The translations under genes and the position numbers were made by a program. A stretch of 64,000 bases of DNA from Sporosarcina sp. P34 (GTDB lineage: Bacteria; Bacillota; Bacilli; Bacillales_A; Planococcaceae): positions 496,001-560,000 of the forward strand of contig NZ_PDZC01000001.1 in assembly GCF_002743375.1 (NCBI RefSeq), written 5' to 3'. The notes beneath the pieces are model-generated. The model made no database searches. It was not told the origin of the DNA and worked only from the letters and a program-made list of their open reading frames with translations. Positions within the stretch are counted from its first letter, which is position 1. Every line of letters starts with the position of its first letter. Shown here one piece after another: positions 30,638-39,928 of the stretch.

Positions 30638-30667
30638 TTTACAATTGATGTATACAACTTGCATAAT
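30638..30667 (+). promoter_or_regulatory. Probable sigma-A promoter of the Na/Pi cotransporter gene
   Basis: TTTACA (30638-30643), an 18-base spacer, CATAAT (30662-30667). TTTACA and TATACA (30651-30656) also resemble PhoP half-sites, but their spacing is off, so Pho control is not claimed. Confidence 0.5.
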
Positions 30668-30751
30668 AAGTTGAAACTTCACGACGATTTGCAAGAAGTG
30701 AAGGGCAGTTAGAAATCATACATAAAAAGTGTAATGGAGGTTGGCAATTCA

Positions 30752-32383
30752 ATGGAAGTGAACTGGCAGGAATTGGTGTTCCAATTTCTTGGAGGATTAG
30801 GAATTTTCCTATTTGCAATTAAGTACATGGGGGATGGGTTGCAAAAGGCTGCAGGGGATAGACTTCGTGAAATCTTAGACCGTTTTACTACCAACCCACT
30901 TATGGGTGTTCTAGTAGGTATAGTCGTCACCGTGTTAATCCAATCTAGTTCCGGAACAACTGTTATTACAGTCGGTCTAGTAAGTGCTGGGTTCATGACA
31001 CTCCGTCAGGCAATCGGCGTCATCATGGGCGCCAATATCGGTACGACTGTGACTGCATTTATTATCGGTTTAGATGTCGGTGCGTATGCGTTACCGATCA
31101 TGGCATTTGGGGCCTTCCTGATTTTCTTCGTCCGTAAAGCTAAAATCAAGAACTTGGGTGAAGTCATCTTCGGCTTCGGAGGATTGTTCCTAGGGCTTGA
31201 ATTAATGAGTGACGGTATGAAACCTTTACGTTCATTAGAAGCATTTGCTGATTTCACTCTCGCAATGAGTGAACATTCATTGCTAGGTGTCGTAGCGGGA
31301 ACAATCTTTACATTAATCGTACAAAGTTCCAGTGCCACTGTTGGAATCTTGCAAGGTCTCTATGCTGAAGATTTAGTAACAATGAAAGCAGCATTGCCGA
31401 TTCTCTTCGGTGATAACATCGGGACGACAATCACTGCGGTACTTGCGGCACTTGGAGCATCCGTTGCAGCAAGACGAGCGGCAGCTGTACACGTACTATT
31501 TAATATCGTCGGAACCATCATCTTTATGATCCTGCTCATACCGTTTACGGCGTACGTCGAATGGATAGCTGGTGTTTTGAACCTTGAAAGCAAAATGCAA
31601 ATCGCATTTGCGCACGGTTCGTTCAACGTCGCCAATACGATCATTCAATTTCCATTCATTGCTGCTTGGGCATTTCTAGTCACTAAGATGATACCGGGCG
31701 AGGATGTGACGATCGAATACAAACCGAAACACCTTGATCGTCGTTTCATCGCACAATCACCAGCTGTGGCAATTGGACAAGCTAAAGAAGAAATTGTTCG
31801 CATGGGTGACTTCAGTGTCCGTGGTCTTCAGGAATCATTCGAGTATTTGAAGACAGGCCAGAAAAAACACGCGGAAACAGCGTATCAAATTGAAGATGCC
31901 ATCAACAATCTCGACCGCAAAATTACAGACTATTTAGTAGAAGTGTCTGTAGTAATCGTTTCGCCAGCCGAATCCGGCCGACATGTATTATTGATGGATT
32001 CTGTTCGGGATATCGAGCGTATTGGTGACCATTTCGAAAACATTATTGAGCTGATAGATTTACGTGAAACCAATAAACTGAAGCTGACAGACGATGCGTT
32101 GGAAGATTTAACAGAAATGTTCACATTGACAATCGAAACTGTACAAAAAGCCATTGAATCATTGGATCAGAACGATACAGATCTTGCGCGTGTCGTTTCA
32201 GAGAAAGAAGAGTTAATTGATAATATGGAACGTCGATTCCGTAAAAACCATATTGTGCGTTTGAATGAAGGACATTGTAGTGCACAAGCGGGTATGGTAT
32301 TCGTCGATATCGTGTCGAATCTCGAGCGAATTGGTGACCATGCAGTAAATATTGCGGAAGCCATTTTAGGCAAGCACGCATAA
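30752..32383 (+). CDS. Na+/phosphate cotransporter family protein with PhoU-like domain
   Basis: 543 aa. Two Na/Pi-cotransporter repeats carry the QSSS signatures (IQSSSGTTV near residue 68 and VQSSSATVG near 190) and lie in eight or more membrane helices. A C-terminal cytoplasmic PhoU-like four-helix domain (about 340-540) ends the protein. It likely exchanges phosphate with Na+. The ATG at 30752 uses GGAGG 11 bases upstream; the ATG at 30734 is part of that SD and has none of its own. The gene is inserted relative to the B. subtilis yqgB-yqgC order. Confidence 0.88.
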   Translation: MEVNWQELVFQFLGGLGIFLFAIKYMGDGLQKAAGDRLREILDRFTTNPLMGVLVGIVVTVLIQSSSGTTVITVGLVSAGFMTLRQAIGVIMGANIGTTVTAFIIGLDVGAYALPIMAFGAFLIFFVRKAKIKNLGEVIFGFGGLFLGLELMSDGMKPLRSLEAFADFTLAMSEHSLLGVVAGTIFTLIVQSSSATVGILQGLYAEDLVTMKAALPILFGDNIGTTITAVLAALGASVAARRAAAVHVLFNIVGTIIFMILLIPFTAYVEWIAGVLNLESKMQIAFAHGSFNVANTIIQFPFIAAWAFLVTKMIPGEDVTIEYKPKHLDRRFIAQSPAVAIGQAKEEIVRMGDFSVRGLQESFEYLKTGQKKHAETAYQIEDAINNLDRKITDYLVEVSVVIVSPAESGRHVLLMDSVRDIERIGDHFENIIELIDLRETNKLKLTDDALEDLTEMFTLTIETVQKAIESLDQNDTDLARVVSEKEELIDNMERRFRKNHIVRLNEGHCSAQAGMVFVDIVSNLERIGDHAVNIAEAILGKHA

Positions 32384-32404
32384 TGAATTAAAGGAGTGAC
32401 GACT

Positions 32405-32887
32405 ATGTTATGGATCGGTTGGACATTGGCAATTATCATGTTTGCGATCGCGTTTGTCGGATTGATCTATCCTGTCATTCCATCTGTTGTGTTTTTATTG
32501 GTAGGCTTCCTGCTTTATGGCGCAATCGTTTCATTTGAAGAGTTAACGTGGTTGTTTTGGGTAATCCAAGTCTTATTCGTATTGCTATTGTTTGGCGCAG
32601 ATACGATCGCAAATCTCGTCGGTGTCAAACGTTTTGGCGGTAGCAAGGCAGGAATGTGGGGAAGTACGATTGGACTGCTTATTGGTCCATTCGTCATTCC
32701 GGTCGTGGGTATTTTAGCTGGACCATTTCTTGGCGCAATCCTTGCAGAACTACTTTTTACTCGTTCTGGGATCAAACAAGCTTTTCGCACAGGAATCGGC
32801 TCTGTTGTTGGTTTTCTGACATCAGTTGCTGTAAAAGGTACTATTATGGTAGTGATGATTGTCATATTCCTATTATTTCTCCGTTAA
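32405..32887 (+). CDS. yqgC: DUF456 family membrane protein (YqgC)
   Basis: 160 aa with four or five membrane helices and Gly-rich loops (FGGSKAGMWGSTIG) characteristic of DUF456. Function unknown. The ATG at 32405 follows AAAGGAGTGA, which contains the alternative GTG. It precedes sodA, as in B. subtilis. Confidence 0.8.
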   Translation: MLWIGWTLAIIMFAIAFVGLIYPVIPSVVFLLVGFLLYGAIVSFEELTWLFWVIQVLFVLLLFGADTIANLVGVKRFGGSKAGMWGSTIGLLIGPFVIPVVGILAGPFLGAILAELLFTRSGIKQAFRTGIGSVVGFLTSVAVKGTIMVVMIVIFLLFLR

Positions 32888-32974
32888 CAGTCCATTTTCT
32901 TTGAATGCTGACTCATATTTTGATAATGTGAAGTGGTAGGGCAAAACAGAGATATTTTAGAGGAGGAATGGAAA

Positions 32975-33583
32975 ATGGCTTATACATTACCAGAACTACC
33001 ATACGCATATGATGCGTTGGAGCCACACATCGACAAAGAAACGATGAACATCCATCACACGAAACACCACAACACGTATGTAACGAACGTGAATAACGCA
33101 CTAGAAGGTCACGATGAACTTCTTAACATGCCTATTGACGAATTAGTTGCAAACTTGGACAAAGTTCCAGAGGACAAGCGTACAGCAGTCCGTAATAACG
33201 GTGGCGGGCACTCTAACCACTCATTGTTCTGGACAATCCTTTCACCAAACGGTGGCGGCAACCCAACTGGGGAAGTTGCAGAAGCAATCGACAAAAAGTT
33301 CGGTAGCTTTGATGCTTTCAAAGAAGAGTTCGCTAAAGCTGCAACAACTCGCTTCGGTTCAGGTTGGGCTTGGCTTGTTGTAAACAACGGTGAAATTGAA
33401 GTCACATCAACTCCTAACCAAGACTCACCTTATATGGATGGTAAAACACCATTGCTAGGTTTGGACGTTTGGGAGCATGCGTACTACTTAAACTACCAAA
33501 ACCGTCGTCCTGACTACATTTCAGCATTCTGGAACGTAGTAAACTGGGATGAAGTTGAAAAGCGTTACCAAGACAATAAGTAA
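32975..33583 (+). CDS. sodA: Superoxide dismutase (Mn/Fe)
   Basis: 202 aa. Metal ligands are His27 ([15 protein letters not shown] region), His near 82 (NHSLFW), and DVWEHAYYL (Asp and His near 164 and 168). It disproportionates superoxide in the cytosol. AGAGGAGGAATGG sets the ATG at 32975, not the longer reading from 32933. Confidence 0.96.
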   Translation: MAYTLPELPYAYDALEPHIDKETMNIHHTKHHNTYVTNVNNALEGHDELLNMPIDELVANLDKVPEDKRTAVRNNGGGHSNHSLFWTILSPNGGGNPTGEVAEAIDKKFGSFDAFKEEFAKAATTRFGSGWAWLVVNNGEIEVTSTPNQDSPYMDGKTPLLGLDVWEHAYYLNYQNRRPDYISAFWNVVNWDEVEKRYQDNK

Positions 33584-33593
33584 TTGAAACCTG

Positions 33594-33628
33594 ACACACA
33601 TCTAGTTCGTCTAGATGTGTGTTCTTTA
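33594..33628 (+). terminator. Intrinsic terminator after sodA
   Basis: ACACACATCTAG/CTAGATGTGTGT (33594-33605, 33611-33622) followed by TCTTT-rich sequence. Confidence 0.85.
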
Positions 33629-33637
33629 TTGTTTTCA

Positions 33638-33646
33638 TGCTATAAT
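33638..33646 (+). promoter_or_regulatory. Extended -10 promoter of pbpA
   Basis: TGCTATAAT, an exact extended -10 hexamer context, 37 bases before the TTG start. The -35 (TGTGTT) is weak. Confidence 0.6.
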
Positions 33647-33682
33647 TCTTATACATAAACTTCCTGAGAAAGGAGATTCCTG

Positions 33683-35833
33683 TTGAAGAGAAACCAAAAA
33701 AAGACGGAGCCGCCCAAAACGAGTCAACGTCAACATATTGCATTTCGAATGAATTTTTTATTTGTAGCGATTTTTGTCCTTTTCTCCTTACTCATATTCC
33801 GTTTAGGTTATATGCAAATCGTCAAAGGGGAGGATTATGCACGCAGTCTTGAACGAACGGAGGAAATTGCGGTCAACACGAGCACCCCGCGTGGAAGAAT
33901 TTTCGACCGTACCGGGAAAGTACTCGTCGACAATGAGGCGAAAAATGCCATCACGTATACGAAAACATCCTCCACGACAACAAAAGAAATGCTTGCGCTT
34001 GCTAGAAAAATTGCGAAGTTGATTGATCAAGATACAAAGCGCGTGACAATAGGCGATAAACGAGATTTCTGGATTTTATTGAATCCTGTAAAAGCAGCTG
34101 ATAAAGTACCTAAGAAAGAACAAACCGAGCTCAGTAAAGACGACAATAAATCTCAGAAAGATATTCAACGAGAGATTAACCAGCTGACGCGCGACCGGAT
34201 CACGGACGAAGAGCTAGCTACATTAACAGCGGAAGATTTAGAAGTGCTCGCAATTTATCGAGAAATGATGGCAGGTTACTCCTACTCCCCACAGATCATC
34301 AAAAGCGATGGCGTTACCGATAAAGAACTTGCTGTGGTTTCTGAAAGATTGGATCAACTGCCGGGCGTCAATACGACTACGGACTGGGATCGAGTTAAGA
34401 AATCTGATAGTGCAATTCTAGGATCTACGACGAGTCCGATAGAAGGAATTCCTCGTTCTCATGTAAATTATTTCCTAGCGCGAGATTATTCGCGAAATGA
34501 TCGCGTCGGACGAAGTTATTTGGAATTGTATTACGAAGACTTACTGAAAGGTCAAAAGACGATTGTGAAAAATATCAAAGACCGCACAGGAAAAGTCGTT
34601 GAAACGAAAACGGTGAAAGAAGGAAAGCCTGGTAAAGATCTGATCTTGACTACAGATACTAATTTGCAGAAGGCGCTTGAAGATGTCGTGTCCAATAAAT
34701 TATTGCGTTTAAAACAAGGTCCGAATACAAGTGCGTTGGAATCAGCATTTCTTGTTATGCTGGATCCGAATAACGGAGAAATTCTCTCGCTTGTTGGTAA
34801 GAAAGTAGCAAAGGATGACTCGACGGGACGATGGGCAATACAAGATTACACATTTGGTACGTTTACTTCAGCGTATGAAGTGGGATCCACAGTGAAATTG
34901 GCGACCATGCTTACAGGCTATAATGAAGGAGCCGCAAGAATCGGTGAAGTGAAAATTGACCAACCGATCAATATTGGTGGCAGATACAAACGGTCCTTAT
35001 TTAATCCGAATGGTCGAGTGGCTTTAAACGATATTTCTGCTATCGGTCGTTCTTCCAACGTGTATATGTTCCGTATTGCGATGGGGTTAGGAAACGCAAC
35101 ATACCGACCGGGTCAAGGATTACCAATCGACAAAAAAGCGTTTGATACATTCCGTGAAAACTTTGCGGCATTTGGTTTAGGTGTAAAAACAGGCATTGAT
35201 TTACCTGGCGAATATACAGGTGTTACGGGTACGGAAACGATTCCCGGGAAACTCCTAGACTTTTCAATTGGCCAGTTTGATACGTATACTCCTCTGCAAA
35301 TGGCGCAGTATGTGGCAACCATTGCAGCTGATGGAAATCGAATAGCGCCAAAGATTTTGAAAGAAATTCGTGAACCTTCTCCAGATGGGGAAGTACTTGG
35401 AGAATTAGTTGAAGAAACACCCATAAAAGTGTTGAATCATCTGAAAAACTCACAAGCGGAAATCGATCAAGTGAAGAAAGGTATGCACTATGTATACTAT
35501 GGCGCGAATGGTACTGCATCTGGTTTACTAGCGGGCGCACCCTATACAGGAGCCGGAAAGACGGGTACCGCTGAATCATTCTATTACACGGGTAATAAAT
35601 CCAATCCTGTAATTCCAACAATTAACTTGTCTCATGTAGGATATGCCCCTGCTGATCGACCTGAAGTTGCGTATTCAGTAATCATTCCCTATATTTCAAC
35701 GAATACGAAACGCTATCCATCTGCCACGGCAAGTGAAATAGCCAAAGAAGCACTCGATGTATACTTTGAACAAAAAAGACAGAGAAGTTTACAGGCTGAC
35801 AACGCGTCTCCGAATGTGAAGATACAGAAGTAA
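33683..35833 (+). CDS. pbpA: Class B penicillin-binding protein (PBP2A-type transpeptidase)
   Basis: 716 aa. An N-terminal membrane anchor (about 23-46) precedes a dimerisation/pedestal region with TPRGRIFDR. The transpeptidase domain has STVK (active Ser), SSN and KTGTAES. The family builds lateral wall peptidoglycan in rods. Position after sodA equals B. subtilis pbpA. The start is TTG, 7 bases after AAGGAG. The pst phosphate operon that follows in B. subtilis is absent here. Confidence 0.93.
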   Translation: MKRNQKKTEPPKTSQRQHIAFRMNFLFVAIFVLFSLLIFRLGYMQIVKGEDYARSLERTEEIAVNTSTPRGRIFDRTGKVLVDNEAKNAITYTKTSSTTTKEMLALARKIAKLIDQDTKRVTIGDKRDFWILLNPVKAADKVPKKEQTELSKDDNKSQKDIQREINQLTRDRITDEELATLTAEDLEVLAIYREMMAGYSYSPQIIKSDGVTDKELAVVSERLDQLPGVNTTTDWDRVKKSDSAILGSTTSPIEGIPRSHVNYFLARDYSRNDRVGRSYLELYYEDLLKGQKTIVKNIKDRTGKVVETKTVKEGKPGKDLILTTDTNLQKALEDVVSNKLLRLKQGPNTSALESAFLVMLDPNNGEILSLVGKKVAKDDSTGRWAIQDYTFGTFTSAYEVGSTVKLATMLTGYNEGAARIGEVKIDQPINIGGRYKRSLFNPNGRVALNDISAIGRSSNVYMFRIAMGLGNATYRPGQGLPIDKKAFDTFRENFAAFGLGVKTGIDLPGEYTGVTGTETIPGKLLDFSIGQFDTYTPLQMAQYVATIAADGNRIAPKILKEIREPSPDGEVLGELVEETPIKVLNHLKNSQAEIDQVKKGMHYVYYGANGTASGLLAGAPYTGAGKTGTAESFYYTGNKSNPVIPTINLSHVGYAPADRPEVAYSVIIPYISTNTKRYPSATASEIAKEALDVYFEQKRQRSLQADNASPNVKIQK

Positions 35834-35851
35834 CAAGGATTGATCCATACA

Positions 35852-35885
35852 AAAACGACGAAAACCAAATGGTTTTCGTCGTTTT
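35852..35885. terminator. Bidirectional terminator between pbpA and the minus-strand pair
   Basis: AAAACGACGAAAACC/GGTTTTCGTCGTTTT with loop AAAT; T runs on both sides. Confidence 0.92.
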
Positions 35886-35886
35886 A

Positions 35887-36336
35887 TTATAAGTGTAAAA
35901 AGATTTTGGCAATCTCAGGAAAGCGCATATCAGAGCGTAATTCATATGTACCGGTTTTAATTTTTCGTGTGTAATCATTTTCAATGATATATAGTTCAAA
36001 TTCTTCGGCGTTTTTTATTAATTTTTCGTTTTGTAATTCACGTGATAACTCGGCAGGTGTAATGCCTGCTTTAACCGTGAAACTCTTCGTGACAATTTCT
36101 TCCGCTTCACTTTCCTCTGGAATCGTATCCTGTTCAGATTCTGGTTGACGGATAGCATCTTTCCGGGACACTGTCTGTGCAATCGCCAGTTCTTTTTTTA
36201 GGATGGCTATCTCTTCTTTTGTATCCGCTAATTGCTTCTGCAACGAACCTTCGGATGTTTGTTGTTGTACGAAATACAGAATGCCACCAGCTAGTAAACA
36301 ACCAATACCTACAGCACGCAAGATTTCCTTGATCAT
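35887..36336 (-). CDS. Membrane-anchored protein with MltG N-terminal-like domain (YqzC-like)
   Basis: 149 aa. One N-terminal helix (6-24), a coiled coil (30-55), an acidic linker, then about 60 residues (VKAGITPAELSRELQNEKLIKNAEEFELYI ...) resembling the LysM-like N-terminal domain of MltG. The catalytic lytic transglycosylase domain is missing, so it is not an enzyme. It overlaps the upstream gene by 4 bases. Confidence 0.7.
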   Translation of the reverse strand: MIKEILRAVGIGCLLAGGILYFVQQQTSEGSLQKQLADTKEEIAILKKELAIAQTVSRKDAIRQPESEQDTIPEESEAEEIVTKSFTVKAGITPAELSRELQNEKLIKNAEEFELYIIENDYTRKIKTGTYELRSDMRFPEIAKIFLHL

Positions 36337-36692
36337 GACAACCGCACTCCTTTGGAATGTAGCACGTCCGTTACTTCCTTTTCACTTAGTGAAGCGCGTT
36401 TTGCGATCTCGGGGACCGTGTAGCCTTGTTTGTGAAGAGAGATAATTTGATTGACTATAATAGCGTGTATCGTTTTTTGGGGTGCTGGTGCAATGGGATC
36501 GGAAGTCGGGGATGCAACCATCAATTCCTCTTCAAGCAACCGCACTCTCTTTTTTAGATTACTCATCTCCTGATGAAGGCTAATCGAAACCATTTCCAAT
36601 TCCTCATCCATCGCACGAGTCTTATTTCCGATAAAAAACGATAGGATAACAGCCAATACACCAATACTGAGTAATATTAAGGGGATATCCAT
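36333..36692 (-). CDS. Small membrane-anchored protein with coiled coil and C-terminal HTH-like motif (YqzD position)
   Basis: 119 aa from the ATG at 36692 (SD GGGAGGGAAAC). One membrane helix (4-22), a coiled coil (about 30-55), then QGYTVPEIAKRASLSEKEVTDVL, a resolvase-like HTH. The layout recalls SwrB/DUF2802-type proteins. Function unknown. Confidence 0.65.
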   Translation of the reverse strand: MDIPLILLSIGVLAVILSFFIGNKTRAMDEELEMVSISLHQEMSNLKKRVRLLEEELMVASPTSDPIAPAPQKTIHAIIVNQIISLHKQGYTVPEIAKRASLSEKEVTDVLHSKGVRLS

Positions 36693-36770
36693 ATTGTTTC
36701 CCTCCCGCATAACTAGAATTTTCTTCATAATACCATAAGCACATGATGAATGATATTTGATTTTTTTTGC

Positions 36771-36798
36771 TGTACATTGATTGAATCTATGGTATAAT
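36771..36798 (+). promoter_or_regulatory. Sigma-A promoter of rpmG
   Basis: TGTACA (36771-36776), a 16-base spacer, TATAAT (36793-36798), with the extended -10 TGG directly before it. Confidence 0.75.
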
Positions 36799-36865
36799 AT
36801 ATTAGTCGTATAAATCATGCTCATGTTTTACTTATATCTATAGCTATTGAGTGGGAGGGACAGTA

Positions 36866-37015
36866 ATGCGCGTAAACGTAACACTCGCTTGTACAGAATG
36901 TGCAGAGCGTAATTATATTACTAAGAAAAACAAGCGTAATAATCCAGAACGTATTGAAATGATGAAATATTGCTCACGTGAAAAAAAGCAAACTTTGCAC
37001 CGTGAAACGAAATAA
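36866..37015 (+). CDS. rpmG: 50S ribosomal protein L33
   Basis: 49 aa. [17 protein letters not shown] start, [12 protein letters not shown] centre and TLHRETK end are typical of RpmGA. One CxxC pair (Cys9, Cys12) remains, and the second is reduced to a single Cys. The ATG follows GTGGGAGGGACAGTA. It has its own strong promoter and terminator. Confidence 0.95.
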   Translation: MRVNVTLACTECAERNYITKKNKRNNPERIEMMKYCSREKKQTLHRETK

Positions 37016-37020
37016 TCATT

Positions 37021-37052
37021 AAAACCAAAACCTGCTTCGGTTTTGGTTTTTT
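37021..37052 (+). terminator. Intrinsic terminator after rpmG
   Basis: AAAACCAAAACC/GGTTTTGGTTTT (37021-37032, 37039-37050) followed by TT. Confidence 0.85.
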
Positions 37053-37070
37053 CTTACGGGAGGTAGAACA

Positions 37071-37655
37071 GTGGAAAAGCAGCATCTTCGAAAACAGGTT
37101 ATACAGCAATTACATCAATTAACTCCATCTGATCACGAACAAAAATCAGCTAGTATAGTAGAAAAAGTTCTTGCTTCGGATGAATTTAAGTATGCAGAGA
37201 CAATCGGAATCACATTATCTAGATTTCCGGAAGTGGACACGCGTCGTTTGATAGAAATCGCTTGGCAAGCCGGGAAGCGAGTTGCGATTCCCCGATGTAT
37301 CTCCTCAACGAGGGAAATGGATTTTCGTTTAATTGATTCATTTGATCAAACAGAAGTAGTCTATATGGATTTGAAAGAACCGAAAATAGATATGACAGAG
37401 TCTATAAAACCTGAAGAAATAGACTTACAAATCGTACCCGGTGTCGTGTATTCAGAGACTGGTTACCGGATTGGATTCGGTGGCGGTTACTACGATCGCT
37501 ATTTGATAATTTTTCCATTTGAAACGATATCACTGGCATTTGACTGTCAAATCCGCCATAATATAATTAAGGAACCGCATGACGTTCCGGTGTCCTATAT
37601 TTACACAGACACACATATTATAGATTGTCAGAAAGCACGTGACGCGAATGAATGA
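37071..37655 (+). CDS. 5-formyltetrahydrofolate cyclo-ligase (YqgN)
   Basis: 194 aa. ATP-site motif VPGVVYSETGYRIGFGGGYYDRYL near residue 125. It converts 5-formyl-THF to 5,10-methenyl-THF. The start is GTG at 37071 after GGGAGGT. The next gene begins inside its 3' end, as with yqgN-yqgQ. Confidence 0.93.
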   Translation: MEKQHLRKQVIQQLHQLTPSDHEQKSASIVEKVLASDEFKYAETIGITLSRFPEVDTRRLIEIAWQAGKRVAIPRCISSTREMDFRLIDSFDQTEVVYMDLKEPKIDMTESIKPEEIDLQIVPGVVYSETGYRIGFGGGYYDRYLIIFPFETISLAFDCQIRHNIIKEPHDVPVSYIYTDTHIIDCQKARDANE

Positions 37656-37833
37656 ATTTTATGATGTGATGAAATTGCTTAAACGGTATGGTGTAATCAT
37701 CTATACAGGAAATAAAAGACAGGACAGCATCGTCATGGAGTCCGAAGTCAAAGAACTGTATGATCATCAATTTATTGATCAACAAACATATATGCAAGCA
37801 TTGCTTGTTTTGCGAAGAGAACAAACCAGCTAA
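37648..37833 (+). CDS. yqgQ: DUF910 family protein YqgQ
   Basis: 61 aa. MNEFYDVMKLLKRYGVIIYTG ... ELYDHQFIDQQTY.QALLVL matches the YqgQ family, a small three-helix protein of unknown role. The ATG at 37648 overlaps the cyclo-ligase gene by 8 bases; no strong SD, so translation is probably coupled. Confidence 0.85.
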   Translation: MNEFYDVMKLLKRYGVIIYTGNKRQDSIVMESEVKELYDHQFIDQQTYMQALLVLRREQTS

Positions 37834-37876
37834 CAACTAGCTGATATCATACAAACTACTCATTCCTCGTCTTATG

Positions 37877-37902
37877 TGAAACTTTTCACGCAGTCAAACG
37901 TA
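37877..37902 (+). promoter_or_regulatory. ECF-type (sigma-W/M-like) promoter of the ltaS-type gene
   Basis: TGAAAC (37877-37882), a 16-base spacer, CGTA (37899-37902): an exact ECF consensus. Two palindromes overlap it: GTGAAACTTTTCAC (37876-37889) and CGTATATATATACG (37899-37912). In B. subtilis an ltaS paralogue (yfnI) is ECF-controlled, so the assignment is plausible. Confidence 0.72.
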
Positions 37903-37958
37903 TATATATACGCTGACAATAAAAACAATATCTAAACGAAACGAAAGGAAGAGATGGA

Positions 37959-39860
37959 ATGAGAAAATTTTCATGGCCTAAGCATTCCGTACTCATTATC
38001 GCTGTAATCGCAACTTGGTTGACTACCTACATCGGGTATTACACCAGTTTCAATATGAAGATCGATAATGCTATGCAACAATTTATCTTACTAATTAATC
38101 CCCTAGCATTTCTATTGTTTATTTATGGGGTGGCTTTATTTATTAAAAAAACAAAAACACGTAATCGATATATAGTAGCGGTCAGTTTCATTACTTCTTT
38201 TATCATGTTTGCCAATGCTGTGTTCTATCGTTTCTTTACAGACTTTATTACACTGCCTTTATTGTTCCAAACAAGTAACTTTGCAGATTTAAGTTCTTCA
38301 ATTACCGAGAACTTGCGTTTCCTTGATCTATTCTTTTTCTCGGATGTTTTGATTATTTTAGTAGCTATTCGCTTCTTCAAACAAGGTCCAGAACGAGTTC
38401 AAGAATCAAGCAGTAAAATGGGACGGAAAGTGTACTTTGCCGCCGCTGCTACGTTGATGATGTTCAATTTGGCGCTTGCCGAAACACAGCGACCACAGTT
38501 GTTGACAAGAAGTTTTGACCGCGAATTACTCGTTAAAAACCTTGGTACGTATAACTACCATTTATATGATTTATTCGTTCAATCTAAATCTCATGCACAG
38601 CGTACATTTGCTGATGGTACAGAGTTGACAGAAATTGAGAACTACGTCAAAGCCAACCATGCGCAACCAGATCCGAAAATGTTTGGTACTGCAAAAGGCA
38701 AGAACGTAATTATCGTTTCACTTGAATCCTTACAAAACTTTGTTATTAACAATGATATGGATGGACATGAAATTACTCCATTTTTAAATGGATTAACAAA
38801 CGATAAAGATACATTCTACTTTGATAACTTTTATCAACAAACTGGGTTAGGGAAAACATCCGATTCTGAGTTTATCGTAGAGAACTCATTATATGGACGT
38901 AACGGTAGTGCAGTATTCTTTACGCATAGTGGTAACACATACAACTCGCTTTCTGAACGTCTAGGCGAGAATGGTTATGCTACAAGTGTCATGCACGCAA
39001 ACAGTAAGAGTTTCTGGAACCGTGATATTATGTATAAAGCACTTAACGTACAGAAGTTTTACGATGTGGATAGTTACACAATTGGTGAGGATGAAGCAGT
39101 CAACTGGGGAATGAAAGATATTCCGTTTTTCCACCAGTCAGTTAACTTGATGAAAGATATCAAGCAACCATTTGCTACTCGAATGATTACACTAACAAAC
39201 CATCATCCATTTGATTTGGATGAGCAGGATAAATTAATTCCTGAATACACATCAAATTCCAACACGTTGAATAAGTATTTCCAAACAGTTCGATATATGG
39301 ACGAAGCGGTTAAGGAGTTCTTTGATGACTTGAAGGAAAGCGGTTTGTATGAAAACTCGATCATCGTCATGTACGGAGATCACTATGGTATTTCTGAAAA
39401 TCACAATAAAGCAATGGGTATGTATATGGATAAAGAAATTACACCATTCGATAATGCAGAACTTCAAAAGGTTCCATTATTCATTCATATACCAGGTTCT
39501 GGTGAAGGTAAGAAAATGCATGAGCTTGGCGGACAGGTAGATATCCGACCTACTATTCTTCACCTACTGGGAATTGATACGAAAGCAGATATGCAATTCG
39601 GTTCCGATTTATTTTCACCAGATCATGAACCGTTTGTCATTTTCCGTGACGGCCGACTTGTCACAGACAAAAATATTTACGCTCAGGAAGTTTGCTATGA
39701 CATCGAAACAGGAGAACCCGCAATAGATGAAGCACAATGTGAGCCGTATATTGAGCGTGCGAATACTGAATTGAATTATTCGGATGCTCTCATCAACGGT
39801 GACTTGCTTCGCTTTAAAGAAAGACCAGACGGCAGTCCTGAAATGAAAGAAAGTAAATAA
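37959..39860 (+). CDS. ltaS: Lipoteichoic acid synthase-type glycerophosphate transferase
   Basis: 633 aa. Five N-terminal membrane helices (about 8-180) are followed by an extracellular alkaline-phosphatase-fold sulfatase domain (about 230-590). The likely nucleophile Thr is in TGLGKTSDSEF; metal motifs include VSLESLQNF and YGDHYG. It polymerises glycerol phosphate from phosphatidylglycerol, or primes the chain. The position after yqgQ corresponds to yqgS, one of four LtaS-like proteins of B. subtilis, so it may be a paralogue. The ATG follows AAAGGAAGAG. Confidence 0.92.
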   Translation: MRKFSWPKHSVLIIAVIATWLTTYIGYYTSFNMKIDNAMQQFILLINPLAFLLFIYGVALFIKKTKTRNRYIVAVSFITSFIMFANAVFYRFFTDFITLPLLFQTSNFADLSSSITENLRFLDLFFFSDVLIILVAIRFFKQGPERVQESSSKMGRKVYFAAAATLMMFNLALAETQRPQLLTRSFDRELLVKNLGTYNYHLYDLFVQSKSHAQRTFADGTELTEIENYVKANHAQPDPKMFGTAKGKNVIIVSLESLQNFVINNDMDGHEITPFLNGLTNDKDTFYFDNFYQQTGLGKTSDSEFIVENSLYGRNGSAVFFTHSGNTYNSLSERLGENGYATSVMHANSKSFWNRDIMYKALNVQKFYDVDSYTIGEDEAVNWGMKDIPFFHQSVNLMKDIKQPFATRMITLTNHHPFDLDEQDKLIPEYTSNSNTLNKYFQTVRYMDEAVKEFFDDLKESGLYENSIIVMYGDHYGISENHNKAMGMYMDKEITPFDNAELQKVPLFIHIPGSGEGKKMHELGGQVDIRPTILHLLGIDTKADMQFGSDLFSPDHEPFVIFRDGRLVTDKNIYAQEVCYDIETGEPAIDEAQCEPYIERANTELNYSDALINGDLLRFKERPDGSPEMKESK

Positions 39861-39867
39861 ATTGATG

Positions 39868-39903
39868 AGCTGCGCGGCTGCCTATGCCGTGCAGCTTTTT
39901 TTT
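39868..39903 (+). terminator. Intrinsic terminator after the ltaS-type gene
   Basis: AGCTGCGCGGC/GCCGTGCAGCT (39868-39878, 39886-39896) followed by eight T. Confidence 0.9.
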
Positions 39904-39928
39904 AACCAACTGAAAAGGAAGTGAACAA

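Noticed and set aside
30638..30656. Possible PhoP box before the Na/Pi cotransporter gene
   Set aside because: TTTACA and TATACA half-sites are 7 bases apart rather than about 5, so the match is not good enough.
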